NCBI GenBank assembly: GCA_009783705.1
Contig: WRCX01000008.1
Span: forward strand, 1-50,969
Length of the DNA: 50,969 bases
Source: Candidatus Bathycorpusculum hydrogenotrophicum
GTDB lineage: Archaea; Thermoproteota; Bathyarchaeia; Bathyarchaeales; Bathycorpusculaceae
Direction of reading: 5' to 3'
The translations under genes were made by a program, and so were the position numbers. Numbering within the stretch: the stretch's first letter is position 1; every line of letters begins with the position of its first letter. Shown here in pieces: positions 35,768 to 44,868 of the stretch. Below the pieces are notes generated by a model. It had not been told where the DNA came from, did no database searches, and saw nothing but the letters and a program-made list of their open reading frames with translations.

Positions 35768-36364
35768 TTAGTGGTGATGGTGATGGTGGGAGTGGTCGTT
35801 TTGTTCGGTTGGGAGTAGGGGTATGTCTGCGAGTTTGGCGAGCTCGATGTAGCGTTGTTTGGTGATGATTTGGAGTTGGCTGAGCAGTTCTTTGCTCGGG
35901 AGGTTTTTTTGTTTAAGCAAAATTGTTTTTTTGGTGAGTTCTTCATCGCCTATACAGCTAAACCATGCTTCAAAGTCACCGCGCTTTAGGTGAAACTCAA
36001 TGGATGCAAGATCAACTTTTTCGAGTTTGGTGGTGAAATCACGCAGATTATGAGCATGGACATGCAGTGGTTGGTTGTCTGCGGCATAAAAATTGAAGGC
36101 TTTATCGTGGGGTTCATATGCAAGAATAGCTTCTGCTTTCTCTTTGGTGAGCTCAGGTATGCCCAGGATTTGTTTGCCGCTTTTTGTTAGGGTGTAGTGG
36201 TCTTTTTCATTTAGTACATAGCCCATGTTTTGTAGGCCTAGGAGGTTTATGGTGACGGGCTGGAGTTCTTTTTGAATGTCTTGGGCAATATCTTGGGCTG
36301 TTTGGGGTTGCTGGTTTAGTAGCATTGATGAGAGGATTTCTTGTTTGATAGGGGAGAGACTCAT
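35768..36364 (-). CDS. Winged-helix protein with DUF5752-like domain and polyhistidine tail
   Basis: From ATG 36364 (AGG seven bases upstream) the protein is 198 residues. It starts MSLSPIKQEILSSMLLNQQ with a winged helix (about 5-70, DHYTLTKSGKQILG wing) in the style of archaeal regulators. A second domain (RDFTTKLEKVDLASIEFHL then RGDFEAWFSCIGDEEL, about 115-160) resembles DUF5752, which occurs as a helical regulatory or sensor module. The protein ends HSHHHHHH, a natural His tail that could bind nickel or zinc. The frame also reads from 36403. Whether the tail controls activity is inferred. Confidence 0.65.
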   Translation of the reverse strand: MSLSPIKQEILSSMLLNQQPQTAQDIAQDIQKELQPVTINLLGLQNMGYVLNEKDHYTLTKSGKQILGIPELTKEKAEAILAYEPHDKAFNFYAADNQPLHVHAHNLRDFTTKLEKVDLASIEFHLKRGDFEAWFSCIGDEELTKKTILLKQKNLPSKELLSQLQIITKQRYIELAKLADIPLLPTEQNDHSHHHHHH

Positions 36365-36504
36365 AGCAGAACCTACTATGTTGTAGGGTTTGGGGCTAAT
36401 CAAACTTTCCTGTGTATACGGAGGACGTTTGTTGTGGGTGGTTGGGTGGGTTGTTGGGGTAAGGTTTTTGTATTGAGGTTTCTTTTTGTTTGGTGGTGGC
36501 TTGT

Positions 36505-37755
36505 TTGAAACTTGCGGTTTTTATTTACGAGTTTCCTCCCAAGATTGTTGGTGGGTTGGGTACTTATGGGGCGGAGATTACTCGTCGGTTTGTTTTGAAT
36601 GATCATGATGTTACGGTTTTTACGATGAATGATGATGTGGGGTCGATGCCGGTTCGTGAGATTTGGCGGGGGATTGAGGTTCATCGACCGCTCCATATCG
36701 ATATCTCGGATTCGTTGCCGGATGTTATATCGGAGGATATTAAAAAGTGGGGTCGGGGGCAACGGTTGTTTGGTAAGTTGATGGTTTATAATTATCTCTC
36801 GGCGGCTAAGTTGATCAATGATTTGATTCGCCAGGAGGGGATGCGCTATGATGTGGTGGTGGCGCATGATTGGCTCTCGGCCATGGGGGGCACAACGGTT
36901 AAGCGTGAGACGGGGTTGCCGTTTGCGTTTCATGTGCACTCAACCGAGAAGGGGCGCACCATGGGTACGGGTTCAGGAGTAGTTAGTAATATTGAGTTGC
37001 GCACGGGTAAGATGGCGGATTTGGTGGTTACGGTTTCTTATGCTATGAAAGATGAGCTTATTGGATTGGGGTTTCCACGGGAAAAGATTCAGGTCAGCTA
37101 TAACGGAGTGGATCCTGAGAAGTATAATCCCGCAAACGTGTCCAAAGAAGACATCGAGCGTCTGCGCGCCAAATATGGCATAAAACCTGATGATTATATG
37201 CTACTCTTCATAGGCCGCCTAGTCGGGGTGAAGGGCGTGGATAAACTCATCTTAGCCATGCCCCACATATTAGCAAAAATACCCCAAGCAAAATTGGTTA
37301 TTGTGGGTGTGGGTGATCTCCAAGAGTATCTTACTAATCTTACAGCGATGACCAAGATGGGGGAGTATGTCAAGTTTTGTTTTGATTTTATCCCCGAAGA
37401 AGAACGTATCCTTCACTATGCGTCATGTGACATAGCAGTGTTTCCTAGTTTTTATGAACCCTTTGGTATTGTTGCTCTGGAAGCTATGAGTATGGAAAAA
37501 CCGGTGGTTGTGGGTGCCTCAGGAGTGAGTGGGATGCGAGAGATTGTTATTTGTTGCGGGCCGGAGCAGTGCGGCTACCATATTGATCCCTTCAACCCAA
37601 GTGATATTGCCTGGGGGGTAACCAGTGCACTTGAAACAAATAATTGGGCAACCAAGCTGGGTAAAAACGGTCGAAAGCGCGTCTTGGCAGAGTTTACTTG
37701 GAGTAAAATCGCCCAAAAAACCATTGAACTCTATCAAACCATCGCCAAACGCTAA
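36505..37755 (+). CDS. Glycogen-synthase-like GT4/GT5 glycosyltransferase
   Basis: A 416-residue GT-B retaining glycosyltransferase. The start MKLAVFIYEFPP is a TTG preceded by GGTGG five bases upstream, and matches the usual N-terminus. KIVGGLGTYGAEI is the GT5-type KxGGLG motif that binds the donor. DVVVAHDWLSAMGG, GVDPEKYNP and FIGRLVGVKGVDKL follow. FPSFYEPFGIVALEAMSMEKPVV is the ExFGxxxxEAM donor-binding loop. This fits an archaeal glycogen synthase using ADP- or UDP-glucose. Related trehalose or alpha-glucan enzymes cannot be ruled out. It probably links to the glpX/aldolase genes upstream. Confidence 0.85.
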   Translation: MKLAVFIYEFPPKIVGGLGTYGAEITRRFVLNDHDVTVFTMNDDVGSMPVREIWRGIEVHRPLHIDISDSLPDVISEDIKKWGRGQRLFGKLMVYNYLSAAKLINDLIRQEGMRYDVVVAHDWLSAMGGTTVKRETGLPFAFHVHSTEKGRTMGTGSGVVSNIELRTGKMADLVVTVSYAMKDELIGLGFPREKIQVSYNGVDPEKYNPANVSKEDIERLRAKYGIKPDDYMLLFIGRLVGVKGVDKLILAMPHILAKIPQAKLVIVGVGDLQEYLTNLTAMTKMGEYVKFCFDFIPEEERILHYASCDIAVFPSFYEPFGIVALEAMSMEKPVVVGASGVSGMREIVICCGPEQCGYHIDPFNPSDIAWGVTSALETNNWATKLGKNGRKRVLAEFTWSKIAQKTIELYQTIAKR

Positions 37756-37993
37756 CTTGCAACTAACCGCTACTTTGGTCTTGATTTGAGCAAAAACGGC
37801 TAATCAACAGGTAGACAAAAAGCACCTCAACCAAAACAACAAAGCAACCAACTATTGAAATTTCTAGCCAGCTAATAATCAACAATATTTGTTAAATCAG
37901 TAAGGCAGGTATTCGATTTAAATCGAGATATGTGAGTGGAATGCTAAAACTCGGATTACCACAAGTATTAAATGCAGACCGTATAAAATAGGA

Positions 37994-38016
37994 TTCAGTC
38001 TTAAAAGAGGACTGAA
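37994..38016 (+). promoter_or_regulatory. Dyad TTCAGTC-N9-GACTGAA overlapping the start region of the propeller protein
   Basis: A 7-base perfect inverted repeat with a 9-base spacer lies between a TATA-like GTATAAAATA (37981-37990) and the ATG at 38018. The spacer includes the AAGAGG ribosome binding site. It could act as an operator at the transcription start or as a hairpin hiding the ribosome binding site. Confidence 0.45.
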
Positions 38017-38017
38017 A

Positions 38018-40648
38018 ATGCAAAAACAAAAAACAATAATTTTAAAAACTAGCAAAAAAATTCAAGCAGTTCTACCTACAATGCTTTTAATGATACTGCT
38101 ACTATCCTTTATCGCTGTCACAAATGCGGCCAATCAACCAACAACAGGCGGCAATGGCACACCCCTACGCACTCTTACCACTCACACCTTTATGAGCATC
38201 TCACCCAACCCCGCAGGCATCAACCAAGCCGTCACCCTCTACATATTTTCAAATCTAGACACCCCCACAGTTGCCAACACTCCCTACTATGGCTGGAACT
38301 TTACTGTAACTGTCACTGACCCCGATGGACAAAAAAGCACTCTAACACCCCCAATGAGTCAACCAAACGGATATACCTCCATGGCATTCATACCCACAAA
38401 ATTGGGTACCTATCAATTCCAAGCCTTCTTTGCACAACTAAACCTAACGTTTACCGATCCTGGCGCAGGCGGATTCATACCCGGACTCTACACATTCACA
38501 GCCAGTGAAAGCACAGTTAAAAACCTCACAGTAACAACCACCGAAGTACTGCCCCGGCCCAATGTACCCCTCCCAGAAGGCTATTGGGAGAGTCCCATCT
38601 ATAGCACCAACTTTGAGTGGTACACTCTAAAGAGCAACTGGCTAGGCGGCATTGGCGGCAACGCACCCACCTCAACCACTGGACCACTCTCATCTCACAT
38701 ACTTTGGACCAAACCCCTAGCATATGGAGGCCTAAGTGGAGGAACGGTAAGCGTCGATGAAACAAACGTTGGCTCACCCATTCTATATGACCAAACGGGA
38801 CTAAACTACTTCACCGGACTACTCTATCAAAACAAACTCACACAATTCATAATCAATGGCTACTACATCTACAACATCCAACCCCAACTAAACGCCGGCG
38901 TACGCTGCCTAAATCTACGCACCGGTGCACTAGTATGGGAAAACCTAACCATGCCAAACATATCCTGCGGACAAGTAACAACCCTAAACATGGGCCTAGG
39001 CTCAGGGTCCCTAGCATATTTATGGTATGCCAGCGGATCAAATTGGTATCAAATCGATGCCTTCACAGGAAAATTGATAACAGTCTACACAGGCGCACAA
39101 AGCTTCACGCCAATTCAGGGTCCAAACGGCGAAATACTGGTCTATACACTCAACCCTGCAAACCATTGGCTCACACTTTGGAACTCAACATGGGCGATCC
39201 AAGCAACCGGCGGCTCAGACTCAGGAGCTTCTACACTAAACCCCCAAGCTGAATCATACCAACCCTACACAACCATGGTTCGCCCCTGGAACAATGGCAT
39301 ACAGTGGAACGAAACCATACCCACGACCTACACCTCCATCCCCGGAAACAATTCATTGCCCAGTTTCTCCTCAGGCCAACTAGACTACCGCGATGGTGTC
39401 TTGGTTGCGGTTGGAAGCTTTTACACAAACACCACCAACCCCATCTGGGCCGAAGTAGGCTACTCAACCGAGCACATGCCAATCACAGCTTCAAACCCCA
39501 ACGGTGGACAACTCTGGTATGTTAATCGCACAAACATCGGCTGGGGACAAGGCGGACCCTCAAACCCTGGACTATATATTTTTAGCGGCGCGACCTTTGG
39601 TAGCGGAGTGTATGGACTCTTTGAACGAGAAACCCTGCAGTGGCACATAATCAACATCAAAACGGGACGTGAGCAAGCCGTAACCCCACCCCTAAATACT
39701 CTACCGGGAGTCAGCGACTGGGCCTACTATGACTGGCATGCCAATATCGATAAAGGCATAATGTATACCGCGGGCTACTCTGGAAAAGTCTGTGCCTTTA
39801 ACACCACTACCGGAGCGTGTATGTGGGTATTTGATGTAGGCGACACCGGAATTGATAATCCCTTTGGAACCCTGCCCACCTATGGCGGAGTAACCATCAC
39901 AAATGGCGTGGTCTACTATGGACCCATACAGCATACCCCGCAAACGCCTATGTATCGAGGCTACAAACTCTTTGCCATAAACGCCACCACCGGAGATAAA
40001 ATCTGGGAAATTCCAGCGTTTTTTGCCTCCATAGCACAAGCAGACGGCATACTAACAGGCTATGACGGCTATGACAACAAACTCTACGCAATTGGCAAAG
40101 GCCCCTCAGCAACAACTGTCACCGCACCACAAACCGAAACAGCTCTGGGAACCAACGTATTAATCACCGGCACAATAACAGACCAATCACCCGGTCAAAC
40201 TTGTCTAGGTTGTCCTGCAGCAGGCACACCAGCCATTGCGGATTGCTACATGAGCGACTGGATGGCCTATCTCTACAAACAACAACCAAAACCAAACGAG
40301 GCCACCGGAGTCGAGGTCACCGTGTCAATTGTTGATCCTAACGATAACTACTACGTCATAGGAAAAGCCACAAGCGACGCAAACGGACAATACAGTTTAG
40401 CATTCAAACCTGACGTACCGGGCCTCTATACAGTCACAGCAACCTTTAGCGGAACCGACTCATACTATAACTCCGCCGCACAAACCCACCTGCTCGTTGG
40501 CGAAGACACAAACCCCACACCAACCACAAACAACTTAGCGGGACTAGTAACAACCCAAGACCTCATGATATACGCCATCGGTACAGCAATTGCCAGCGTC
40601 CTTGCAATAGCCATAGTCGGCATCCTCATCCTAAGAAAAAAACAATAA
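38018..40648 (+). CDS. Large surface-anchored beta-propeller (PQQ-like) protein
   Basis: An 876-residue exported protein. Residues ~18-45 are a signal peptide. An Ig-like region (~55-180) is followed by a PQQ-like beta-propeller: blades end in patterns such as GALVWEN, GKLITVY, GACMWVF and GDKIWEI. A Cys-rich loop (QTCLGCPAAGTPAIADC) precedes a second Ig-like module near 770-830. A single transmembrane helix and basic end (VGILILRKKQ) close the protein. Many N-x-S/T sites suggest glycosylation. The role may be adhesion, S-layer association or binding a cofactor or polysaccharide. Catalysis is not evident. Confidence 0.78.
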   Translation: MQKQKTIILKTSKKIQAVLPTMLLMILLLSFIAVTNAANQPTTGGNGTPLRTLTTHTFMSISPNPAGINQAVTLYIFSNLDTPTVANTPYYGWNFTVTVTDPDGQKSTLTPPMSQPNGYTSMAFIPTKLGTYQFQAFFAQLNLTFTDPGAGGFIPGLYTFTASESTVKNLTVTTTEVLPRPNVPLPEGYWESPIYSTNFEWYTLKSNWLGGIGGNAPTSTTGPLSSHILWTKPLAYGGLSGGTVSVDETNVGSPILYDQTGLNYFTGLLYQNKLTQFIINGYYIYNIQPQLNAGVRCLNLRTGALVWENLTMPNISCGQVTTLNMGLGSGSLAYLWYASGSNWYQIDAFTGKLITVYTGAQSFTPIQGPNGEILVYTLNPANHWLTLWNSTWAIQATGGSDSGASTLNPQAESYQPYTTMVRPWNNGIQWNETIPTTYTSIPGNNSLPSFSSGQLDYRDGVLVAVGSFYTNTTNPIWAEVGYSTEHMPITASNPNGGQLWYVNRTNIGWGQGGPSNPGLYIFSGATFGSGVYGLFERETLQWHIINIKTGREQAVTPPLNTLPGVSDWAYYDWHANIDKGIMYTAGYSGKVCAFNTTTGACMWVFDVGDTGIDNPFGTLPTYGGVTITNGVVYYGPIQHTPQTPMYRGYKLFAINATTGDKIWEIPAFFASIAQADGILTGYDGYDNKLYAIGKGPSATTVTAPQTETALGTNVLITGTITDQSPGQTCLGCPAAGTPAIADCYMSDWMAYLYKQQPKPNEATGVEVTVSIVDPNDNYYVIGKATSDANGQYSLAFKPDVPGLYTVTATFSGTDSYYNSAAQTHLLVGEDTNPTPTTNNLAGLVTTQDLMIYAIGTAIASVLAIAIVGILILRKKQ

Positions 40649-40664
40649 ACCAATAATCACCCCC

Positions 40665-40671
40665 TTTTTTT
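40665..40671 (+). terminator. T7 tract after the propeller protein gene
   Basis: CCCCC followed by seven Ts, beginning 17 bases past the stop, matches the T-tract terminators used by archaeal RNA polymerase. Confidence 0.4.
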
Positions 40672-40877
40672 GTACCAACAAACAAATAAACAAAACACCG
40701 AACGGTTAACACTACTCGGTTTGTCGCAAAATTTCAGTTAAGCAAAAAACACAATTGGCGCAAAGAGTAAATCAAACAGCAACGTGAGATCTTGGTTGTA
40801 GAGTATCTTGTGTGGTTGTGGTGTTGTTAGCAAAAAAGCACATAAGGCTCGTTGGGTTTTTTGTGTGATTGATTATT

Positions 40878-41285
40878 ATGGCTGTGAGCAAGAAAGATCT
40901 TAGGAAAATGTTTCCTAATCTCTATCGTGAGCTTGAAGGGGGAGAAAATCAGGTTCCCATTGAAGGGGTTTGTGAAAATGCAGAAGCGGTTGAGCGGGAA
41001 GCTTGTGAATGTGAAAAGGTCCATCAGCATGAGATAGAGAAGACAACACAGCGAATTCAGATGCCAGATAAACTACGCAGTTTTAATCCGGAGGCGGTGG
41101 ATTTTTTGCGTCGATGTGATACTGTTGAGCAGGCGGAGGAGATTATTTCGTATCTGCAGAAAAAAGGTGAAATTACCCAAGAATATGCTGAGGAGCTACG
41201 CAGTCAGCTTCGACGGGATGGGGTGCGGAGTTTTGGTTCTAAAAAAGAGGAGAACTATTACTTCCATCAAGCAGGCATGTACTAA
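40878..41285 (+). CDS. DUF2095-like conserved archaeal protein
   Basis: Starting MAVSKKDLRKMFPNLYREL, with the second half reading EAVDFLRRCDTVEQAEEI and then GEITQEYAEELRSQLRRDG. The K-x-MFPNLYREL start and RCDTxEQAEEI block resemble DUF2095, an archaeal family of unknown role. The sequence is highly charged and mainly helical; there is no membrane segment. The ATG at 40878 is preferred to the ORF's earlier start. It stands alone between the propeller gene and a minus-strand gene. Confidence 0.6.
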   Translation: MAVSKKDLRKMFPNLYRELEGGENQVPIEGVCENAEAVEREACECEKVHQHEIEKTTQRIQMPDKLRSFNPEAVDFLRRCDTVEQAEEIISYLQKKGEITQEYAEELRSQLRRDGVRSFGSKKEENYYFHQAGMY

Positions 41286-41483
41286 CAATTTTGAGTTATC
41301 AACAGAAGTGGGCACTTAGCAACTAATTGGCGCGTCTGCTTTACAACTCATTTTTAGTTAAAAAGTAGGTGTGCTAATAGGGATTTGGGGTATGTGCTGG
41401 GTTTTGGGAGAGGAGGTAAAAGGTTAGTGTTGTTTAGGGTTCGCGTTGTCTATAATAGAATTAGTTGTTTTTGTTTTGTGTGT

Positions 41484-41741
41484 TTAGATTGTTGGTTGGG
41501 GTTTGGGTTGGTAGATGACGAATTTGTGGGGTTCTTCTTTGACGGCTAGGTGGTGTTCTTTGGTTATGGTTTGGATTTGGGTTTTTGTTTCGTTGTCTAG
41601 GATTGTTTGGATGTGGACTTGGTAGCCGATAGAGAGGGGGTCGTTGGCTGGGGAGTTTATAAGGGTGATGGCATCAGGGGACATTTGTCGGCAACAATTG
41701 TTTATGTCTTTTAGACACGCGACTGCTTCATCTCGCTTCAT
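41484..41741 (-). CDS. Conserved small protein, function unknown
   Basis: An 85-residue protein starting MKRDEAVACLKDINNCC, with three Cys near the start (ACLKDINNCC) and a two-layer alpha/beta look in the rest (GYQVHIQTILDNETKTQIQTI, then FVIYQPKP). It could be a small metal-binding or nucleic-acid-binding protein. I do not recognise a family. The upstream frame open to 41753 would add four residues. Confidence 0.5.
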   Translation of the reverse strand: MKRDEAVACLKDINNCCRQMSPDAITLINSPANDPLSIGYQVHIQTILDNETKTQIQTITKEHHLAVKEEPHKFVIYQPKPQPTI

Positions 41742-41862
41742 TTTGCAAGTCACTAAATTAACTTGTCACGTGTTTCAATATAAATGTTATCATTTCTATA
41801 CATCTAGGTGTATCTTGGCATGATTTTCTACATGTGTCACGCAGGCACATAATCAAAAACAA

Positions 41863-43350
41863 CTATTTAGTCAGACTCTTGATATACTTTATAATAAGCT
41901 GCGGCTGAGCCAAAGCCGTCCCCAAAGCCTTCCGGGGATGTTTAATATGATTTACCAATGAAAGCCGCCTATACTGAGCAAGTGCCTCAGCCGCTATAGC
42001 CTTAACATCCGCAGGAACAAACTCCGCAGTAGTAATAAGAGGCATACCACTGGGCTGACGCGCCGCCGCAAACGCATCCCAAGACAAATCCGCCGCAATA
42101 TAACCCTTAGCCTTGCAGAGTTCATAGAGAGGTGTCCCATAAGAGGGCGTAGCCATAAACAAATGCATCCCCACATCATACTTACGCTTCAACCCCAGCG
42201 CAAAATCAACGGTGCGCCGCATGTTCTGCTTGGTCTCCCCCGGAAAACCAATAATGTAGAAAGCACCTGTTTTTAATCCAATCGTTTTAGCGTTTTTGGC
42301 AAACTCTACCACCGCCTCAAGGTTAAGACTCTTGCAAATCACTTGGTCGAGAATTTGCTGATCACCTGATTCCACACCCACAAAAACACTCTTAGCACCG
42401 GATCGCTTCATCTTTTTGAGCAGTGCCAAGTTGAGGCAGTCGGCACGGACACCGTTGGGGGTTTCCCAACCGACTTTTATGTTGCACTCAATTAAACCAT
42501 CACATATGGCCTCAAAGCGTTTGAGATCCAAGGTGAGGTTGTCGTCTTCAAAAAAGATATTTTTCACACCAAATTTGTCCACAACATATTGGATATGATC
42601 TAGGACATATTTGGCGGAGTGAGCACGAAAACCTCGGCCCATGTGCAGATGCACCGCACAAAAACAGCAATTAAACGGACACCCACGGCTGGTCACCATC
42701 GATATGGCACGTTTTTGAAAACTCCGATACCCAATGTGTTTGGAGTTTAGGTACTGCTCCATATCAACTAAATCATAAGCCGGATAAGGTAACCCATCAA
42801 GATCCACCACAAACGGAGCCGAAGCAGTTAGAGTGACACCATTGGTTTGGCGATATGCAATCCCTTTGATTTGCTCAAGAGATGTTTTGCCTTGGTAGTA
42901 TTGGGCGATCTCAAGCATAGGGTATTCACCCTCCCCACAGACCACTATATCAACGGTGGGAGTTTGTTCAAGGAACTCTTTTGGTACCAAAGTCACATGC
43001 GGACCCCCTACAACCACTAGAATCTTGGAATCAACTTCTTTTACTGTTTGGCTGGTTTGGATGGCATTGCCGATTTGGCTCGTGAAGGGCCCCGAAATAC
43101 CCACGATGTCGGGTTTGCGTGTTTGAATTTGCTGGGCTATTTGAGCAAAAGACAAACCAAGGGTAACGGTTTCACCAGCAGGCGCAGAACCCGCATCCAT
43201 AAAGAAAGCATCCAAAATCTCCACCTCATAACCCGCCTGTTTGAGCACTGCAGCTATAGACATCAAACCCAAGGGTAAGTTGCCTGCCGGAAGCTCCGAG
43301 CCGGGATAAAACGTCTGAGGTGGGTTGATCAAGAGGATCTTTATCGGCAT
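41863..43350 (-). CDS. B12-binding-domain radical SAM protein, distant third copy
   Basis: COG1032-type enzyme, 495 residues from the ATG at 43350. B12-binding Rossmann domain (KILLINPPQTFYPGSE, then VVGGPHVTLVP and CGEGEYPML) covers about residues 1-165. The radical SAM cluster motif is CPFNCCFC near 225, followed by FFEDDNLTLDLKRF, SVFVGVESGD and IIGFPGETKQN. It is clearly homologous to the pair at 22538 and 24827 but more distant, with an extra ~25 residues near position 55. A TTG start at 43356 is the alternative. Reaction unknown. Confidence 0.85.
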   Translation of the reverse strand: MPIKILLINPPQTFYPGSELPAGNLPLGLMSIAAVLKQAGYEVEILDAFFMDAGSAPAGETVTLGLSFAQIAQQIQTRKPDIVGISGPFTSQIGNAIQTSQTVKEVDSKILVVVGGPHVTLVPKEFLEQTPTVDIVVCGEGEYPMLEIAQYYQGKTSLEQIKGIAYRQTNGVTLTASAPFVVDLDGLPYPAYDLVDMEQYLNSKHIGYRSFQKRAISMVTSRGCPFNCCFCAVHLHMGRGFRAHSAKYVLDHIQYVVDKFGVKNIFFEDDNLTLDLKRFEAICDGLIECNIKVGWETPNGVRADCLNLALLKKMKRSGAKSVFVGVESGDQQILDQVICKSLNLEAVVEFAKNAKTIGLKTGAFYIIGFPGETKQNMRRTVDFALGLKRKYDVGMHLFMATPSYGTPLYELCKAKGYIAADLSWDAFAAARQPSGMPLITTAEFVPADVKAIAAEALAQYRRLSLVNHIKHPRKALGTALAQPQLIIKYIKSLTK

Positions 43351-43531
43351 ACCCAACCATTAGTTAGACTCCCAAATATAGCTTAACATATCTGCCTAGG
43401 CGCTTTGATTTGTTGGGTTGTGTGTTTTTGGATGGGTGTGTTATTGGTGTCGCACAACAACATATGTTTATGAGCGGTTATCCGGCTCTATTGTTGTTTA
43501 CTTTTCCGTAGTATATTAGGAGGTGAATTTT

Positions 43532-43852
43532 TTGAGTACACGAACTGAAGAACCAAGAAAGGGAAAAATGACTGTTGCTGAGGCCGGAAGGAAAGGCGGG
43601 CAGAAAACCGCTTCGACTCATGGACGGGAATTTTATGAGACCATTGGTCGTAAGGGCGGTGAAAAAGTTTCAGCTGAGCGCGGGCCTGAGTTCTACAGTG
43701 AAATCGGTAGCAAAGGCGGTTCGGAGCGGGCTAAGCAACATGAAGGCACAAAAGAAGCTGAGGGTAAAACCAGTCTTGAAGAAGCTGGACACCGCGGCGG
43801 GCAGAGGGTTCGACGTCTAATTCAAGCCGGAAAGGAACGTGAAACCCGCTGA
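43532..43852 (+). CDS. KGG-motif stress-type protein 1
   Basis: A 106-residue hydrophilic protein made of KGG repeats: EAGRKGGQKTASTHG, ETIGRKGGEKVS, SEIGSKGGSERA and EEAGHRGGQRVR. The pattern [EA]-x-[GS]-[RSH]-K-G-G occurs four times. This is the family of small general-stress and desiccation proteins (KGG/GsiB or con-10 type) of bacteria and fungi; it is largely disordered and hydrophilin-like. AGGAGG 8 bases before the TTG supports the start. It is the first and longest of five tandem copies. Confidence 0.8.
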   Translation: MSTRTEEPRKGKMTVAEAGRKGGQKTASTHGREFYETIGRKGGEKVSAERGPEFYSEIGSKGGSERAKQHEGTKEAEGKTSLEEAGHRGGQRVRRLIQAGKERETR

Positions 43853-43934
43853 TCAACAAATGTAGTGTGATAGGTTCCCATTTTTGTAGTTATTTTTTAG
43901 ATGATGGTGATGAGTTGATGGAGGTGAAGTTTTT

Positions 43935-44123
43935 TTGGAAGAAAGAAAGGGAAAAATGACTGTAGAAGAGGCCGGACGCAAAGGCGGGCTTAAAACCGCT
44001 GAAACCCACGGTGAAGAGTTCTACAGTGAAATTGGACGCAAAGGCGGAAGAATTGGCGGACCAAAAGGAGGCCAGCGCGTTCGCACACTTATCGAAGAAG
44101 GCAAAAAATACGAAAACAAATAG
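43935..44123 (+). CDS. KGG-motif stress-type protein 2
   Basis: 62 residues, starting MEERKGKMTVEEAG, with KGG at EAGRKGGLKTAETHG and SEIGRKGGRIGGPKGG. It shares the same TVEEAGRxGG start and RVRTLIEEGK end as its neighbours. TTG start with GGAGG ten bases upstream. A duplicate of the adjacent genes with one internal repeat module missing. Confidence 0.8.
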   Translation: MEERKGKMTVEEAGRKGGLKTAETHGEEFYSEIGRKGGRIGGPKGGQRVRTLIEEGKKYENK

Positions 44124-44319
44124 TAATGGCCGTTCACCTATTGTTTGTTTTTTCACCATCCAATCATTTGTTTATTTTTCTACTATAATAGATATTTTTG
44201 CATCTAATTTAGGGGTTTATTGCTGCTGTTTGTATATAGTCACATATGTTTATGAAGAATGCTTGGGGCTAGACACTGGAAGAAAAGCATAGCGCCGTTA
44301 ATTTTTTGGAGGTGAAATA

Positions 44320-44571
44320 TTGAGCGAAGACAAAAGAAGAGGCAAAATGACTGTTGAAGAAGCAGGCCGCCTCGGAGGAGAAAAAACCGCAGAAACCCAC
44401 GGCCCCGAATTCTACAGCGAAATCGGCAGCAAAGGCGGCTCCCAGAGAGCCAAACAACATGAAGGCACCCGTGCCGCGGAAGGCAAAACCAGCCTCGAAG
44501 AAGCCGGACACAAAGGCGGACAACGAGTCAGAAAACTAGTCGAGGAAGGCAAAAGCTACGAAACACAATAA
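44320..44571 (+). CDS. KGG-motif stress-type protein 3
   Basis: 83 residues, MSEDKRRGKMTVEEAG, with EAGRLGGEKTAETHG, SEIGSKGGSQRAKQHEG and EEAGHKGGQRVRKLVEEG. TTG start with GGAGG seven bases upstream. Close to protein 1 in its central QRAKQHEGTRAAEGKTSLEE region, so the two probably come from one recent duplication with protein 1 keeping an extra module. Confidence 0.8.
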   Translation: MSEDKRRGKMTVEEAGRLGGEKTAETHGPEFYSEIGSKGGSQRAKQHEGTRAAEGKTSLEEAGHKGGQRVRKLVEEGKSYETQ

Positions 44572-44630
44572 CTAAAAACACACCCAGCAAAGGGTGGGAA
44601 TTTTAGAAGAAGGAGGCGGAGGTGAATTTG

Positions 44631-44813
44631 TTGGCTGATTACCCAAAAAAAGGAACGATGAGCGTCCAAGAAGCAGGACGATTAGGCGGACAAAAAGGCG
44701 GACGAAGAACTGCGGAGACCCACGGCAGAGAATTCTATGAAACCATAGGACACAAAGGCGGACAAAAAGTCCGGAGACTCATCGAACAAGGCAAAGCACA
44801 CGAAACCCGATAA
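44631..44813 (+). CDS. KGG-motif stress-type protein 4
   Basis: About 60 residues reading ADYPKKGTMSVQEAGRLGGQ, then KGGRRTAETHG and GHKGGQKVRRLIEQG. Of two adjacent TTG codons the second (44631) gives the eight-base spacing to GGAGG used by copy 1; the first (44628) adds one residue. An extra QKGGRR segment sits between the two standard motifs. Confidence 0.75.
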   Translation: MADYPKKGTMSVQEAGRLGGQKGGRRTAETHGREFYETIGHKGGQKVRRLIEQGKAHETR

Positions 44814-44868
44814 TCAGTTCATCTTACAAACAAATTAACCCCAGACCAAATAAGGAGGAGGTGAAATG

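Noticed and set aside
36400-36939. A 179-codon minus-strand frame rich in Arg, His and Asn
   Set aside because: It is antisense to the start of the glycogen-synthase-like gene and has low-complexity composition typical of a shadow frame; no domain is seen.
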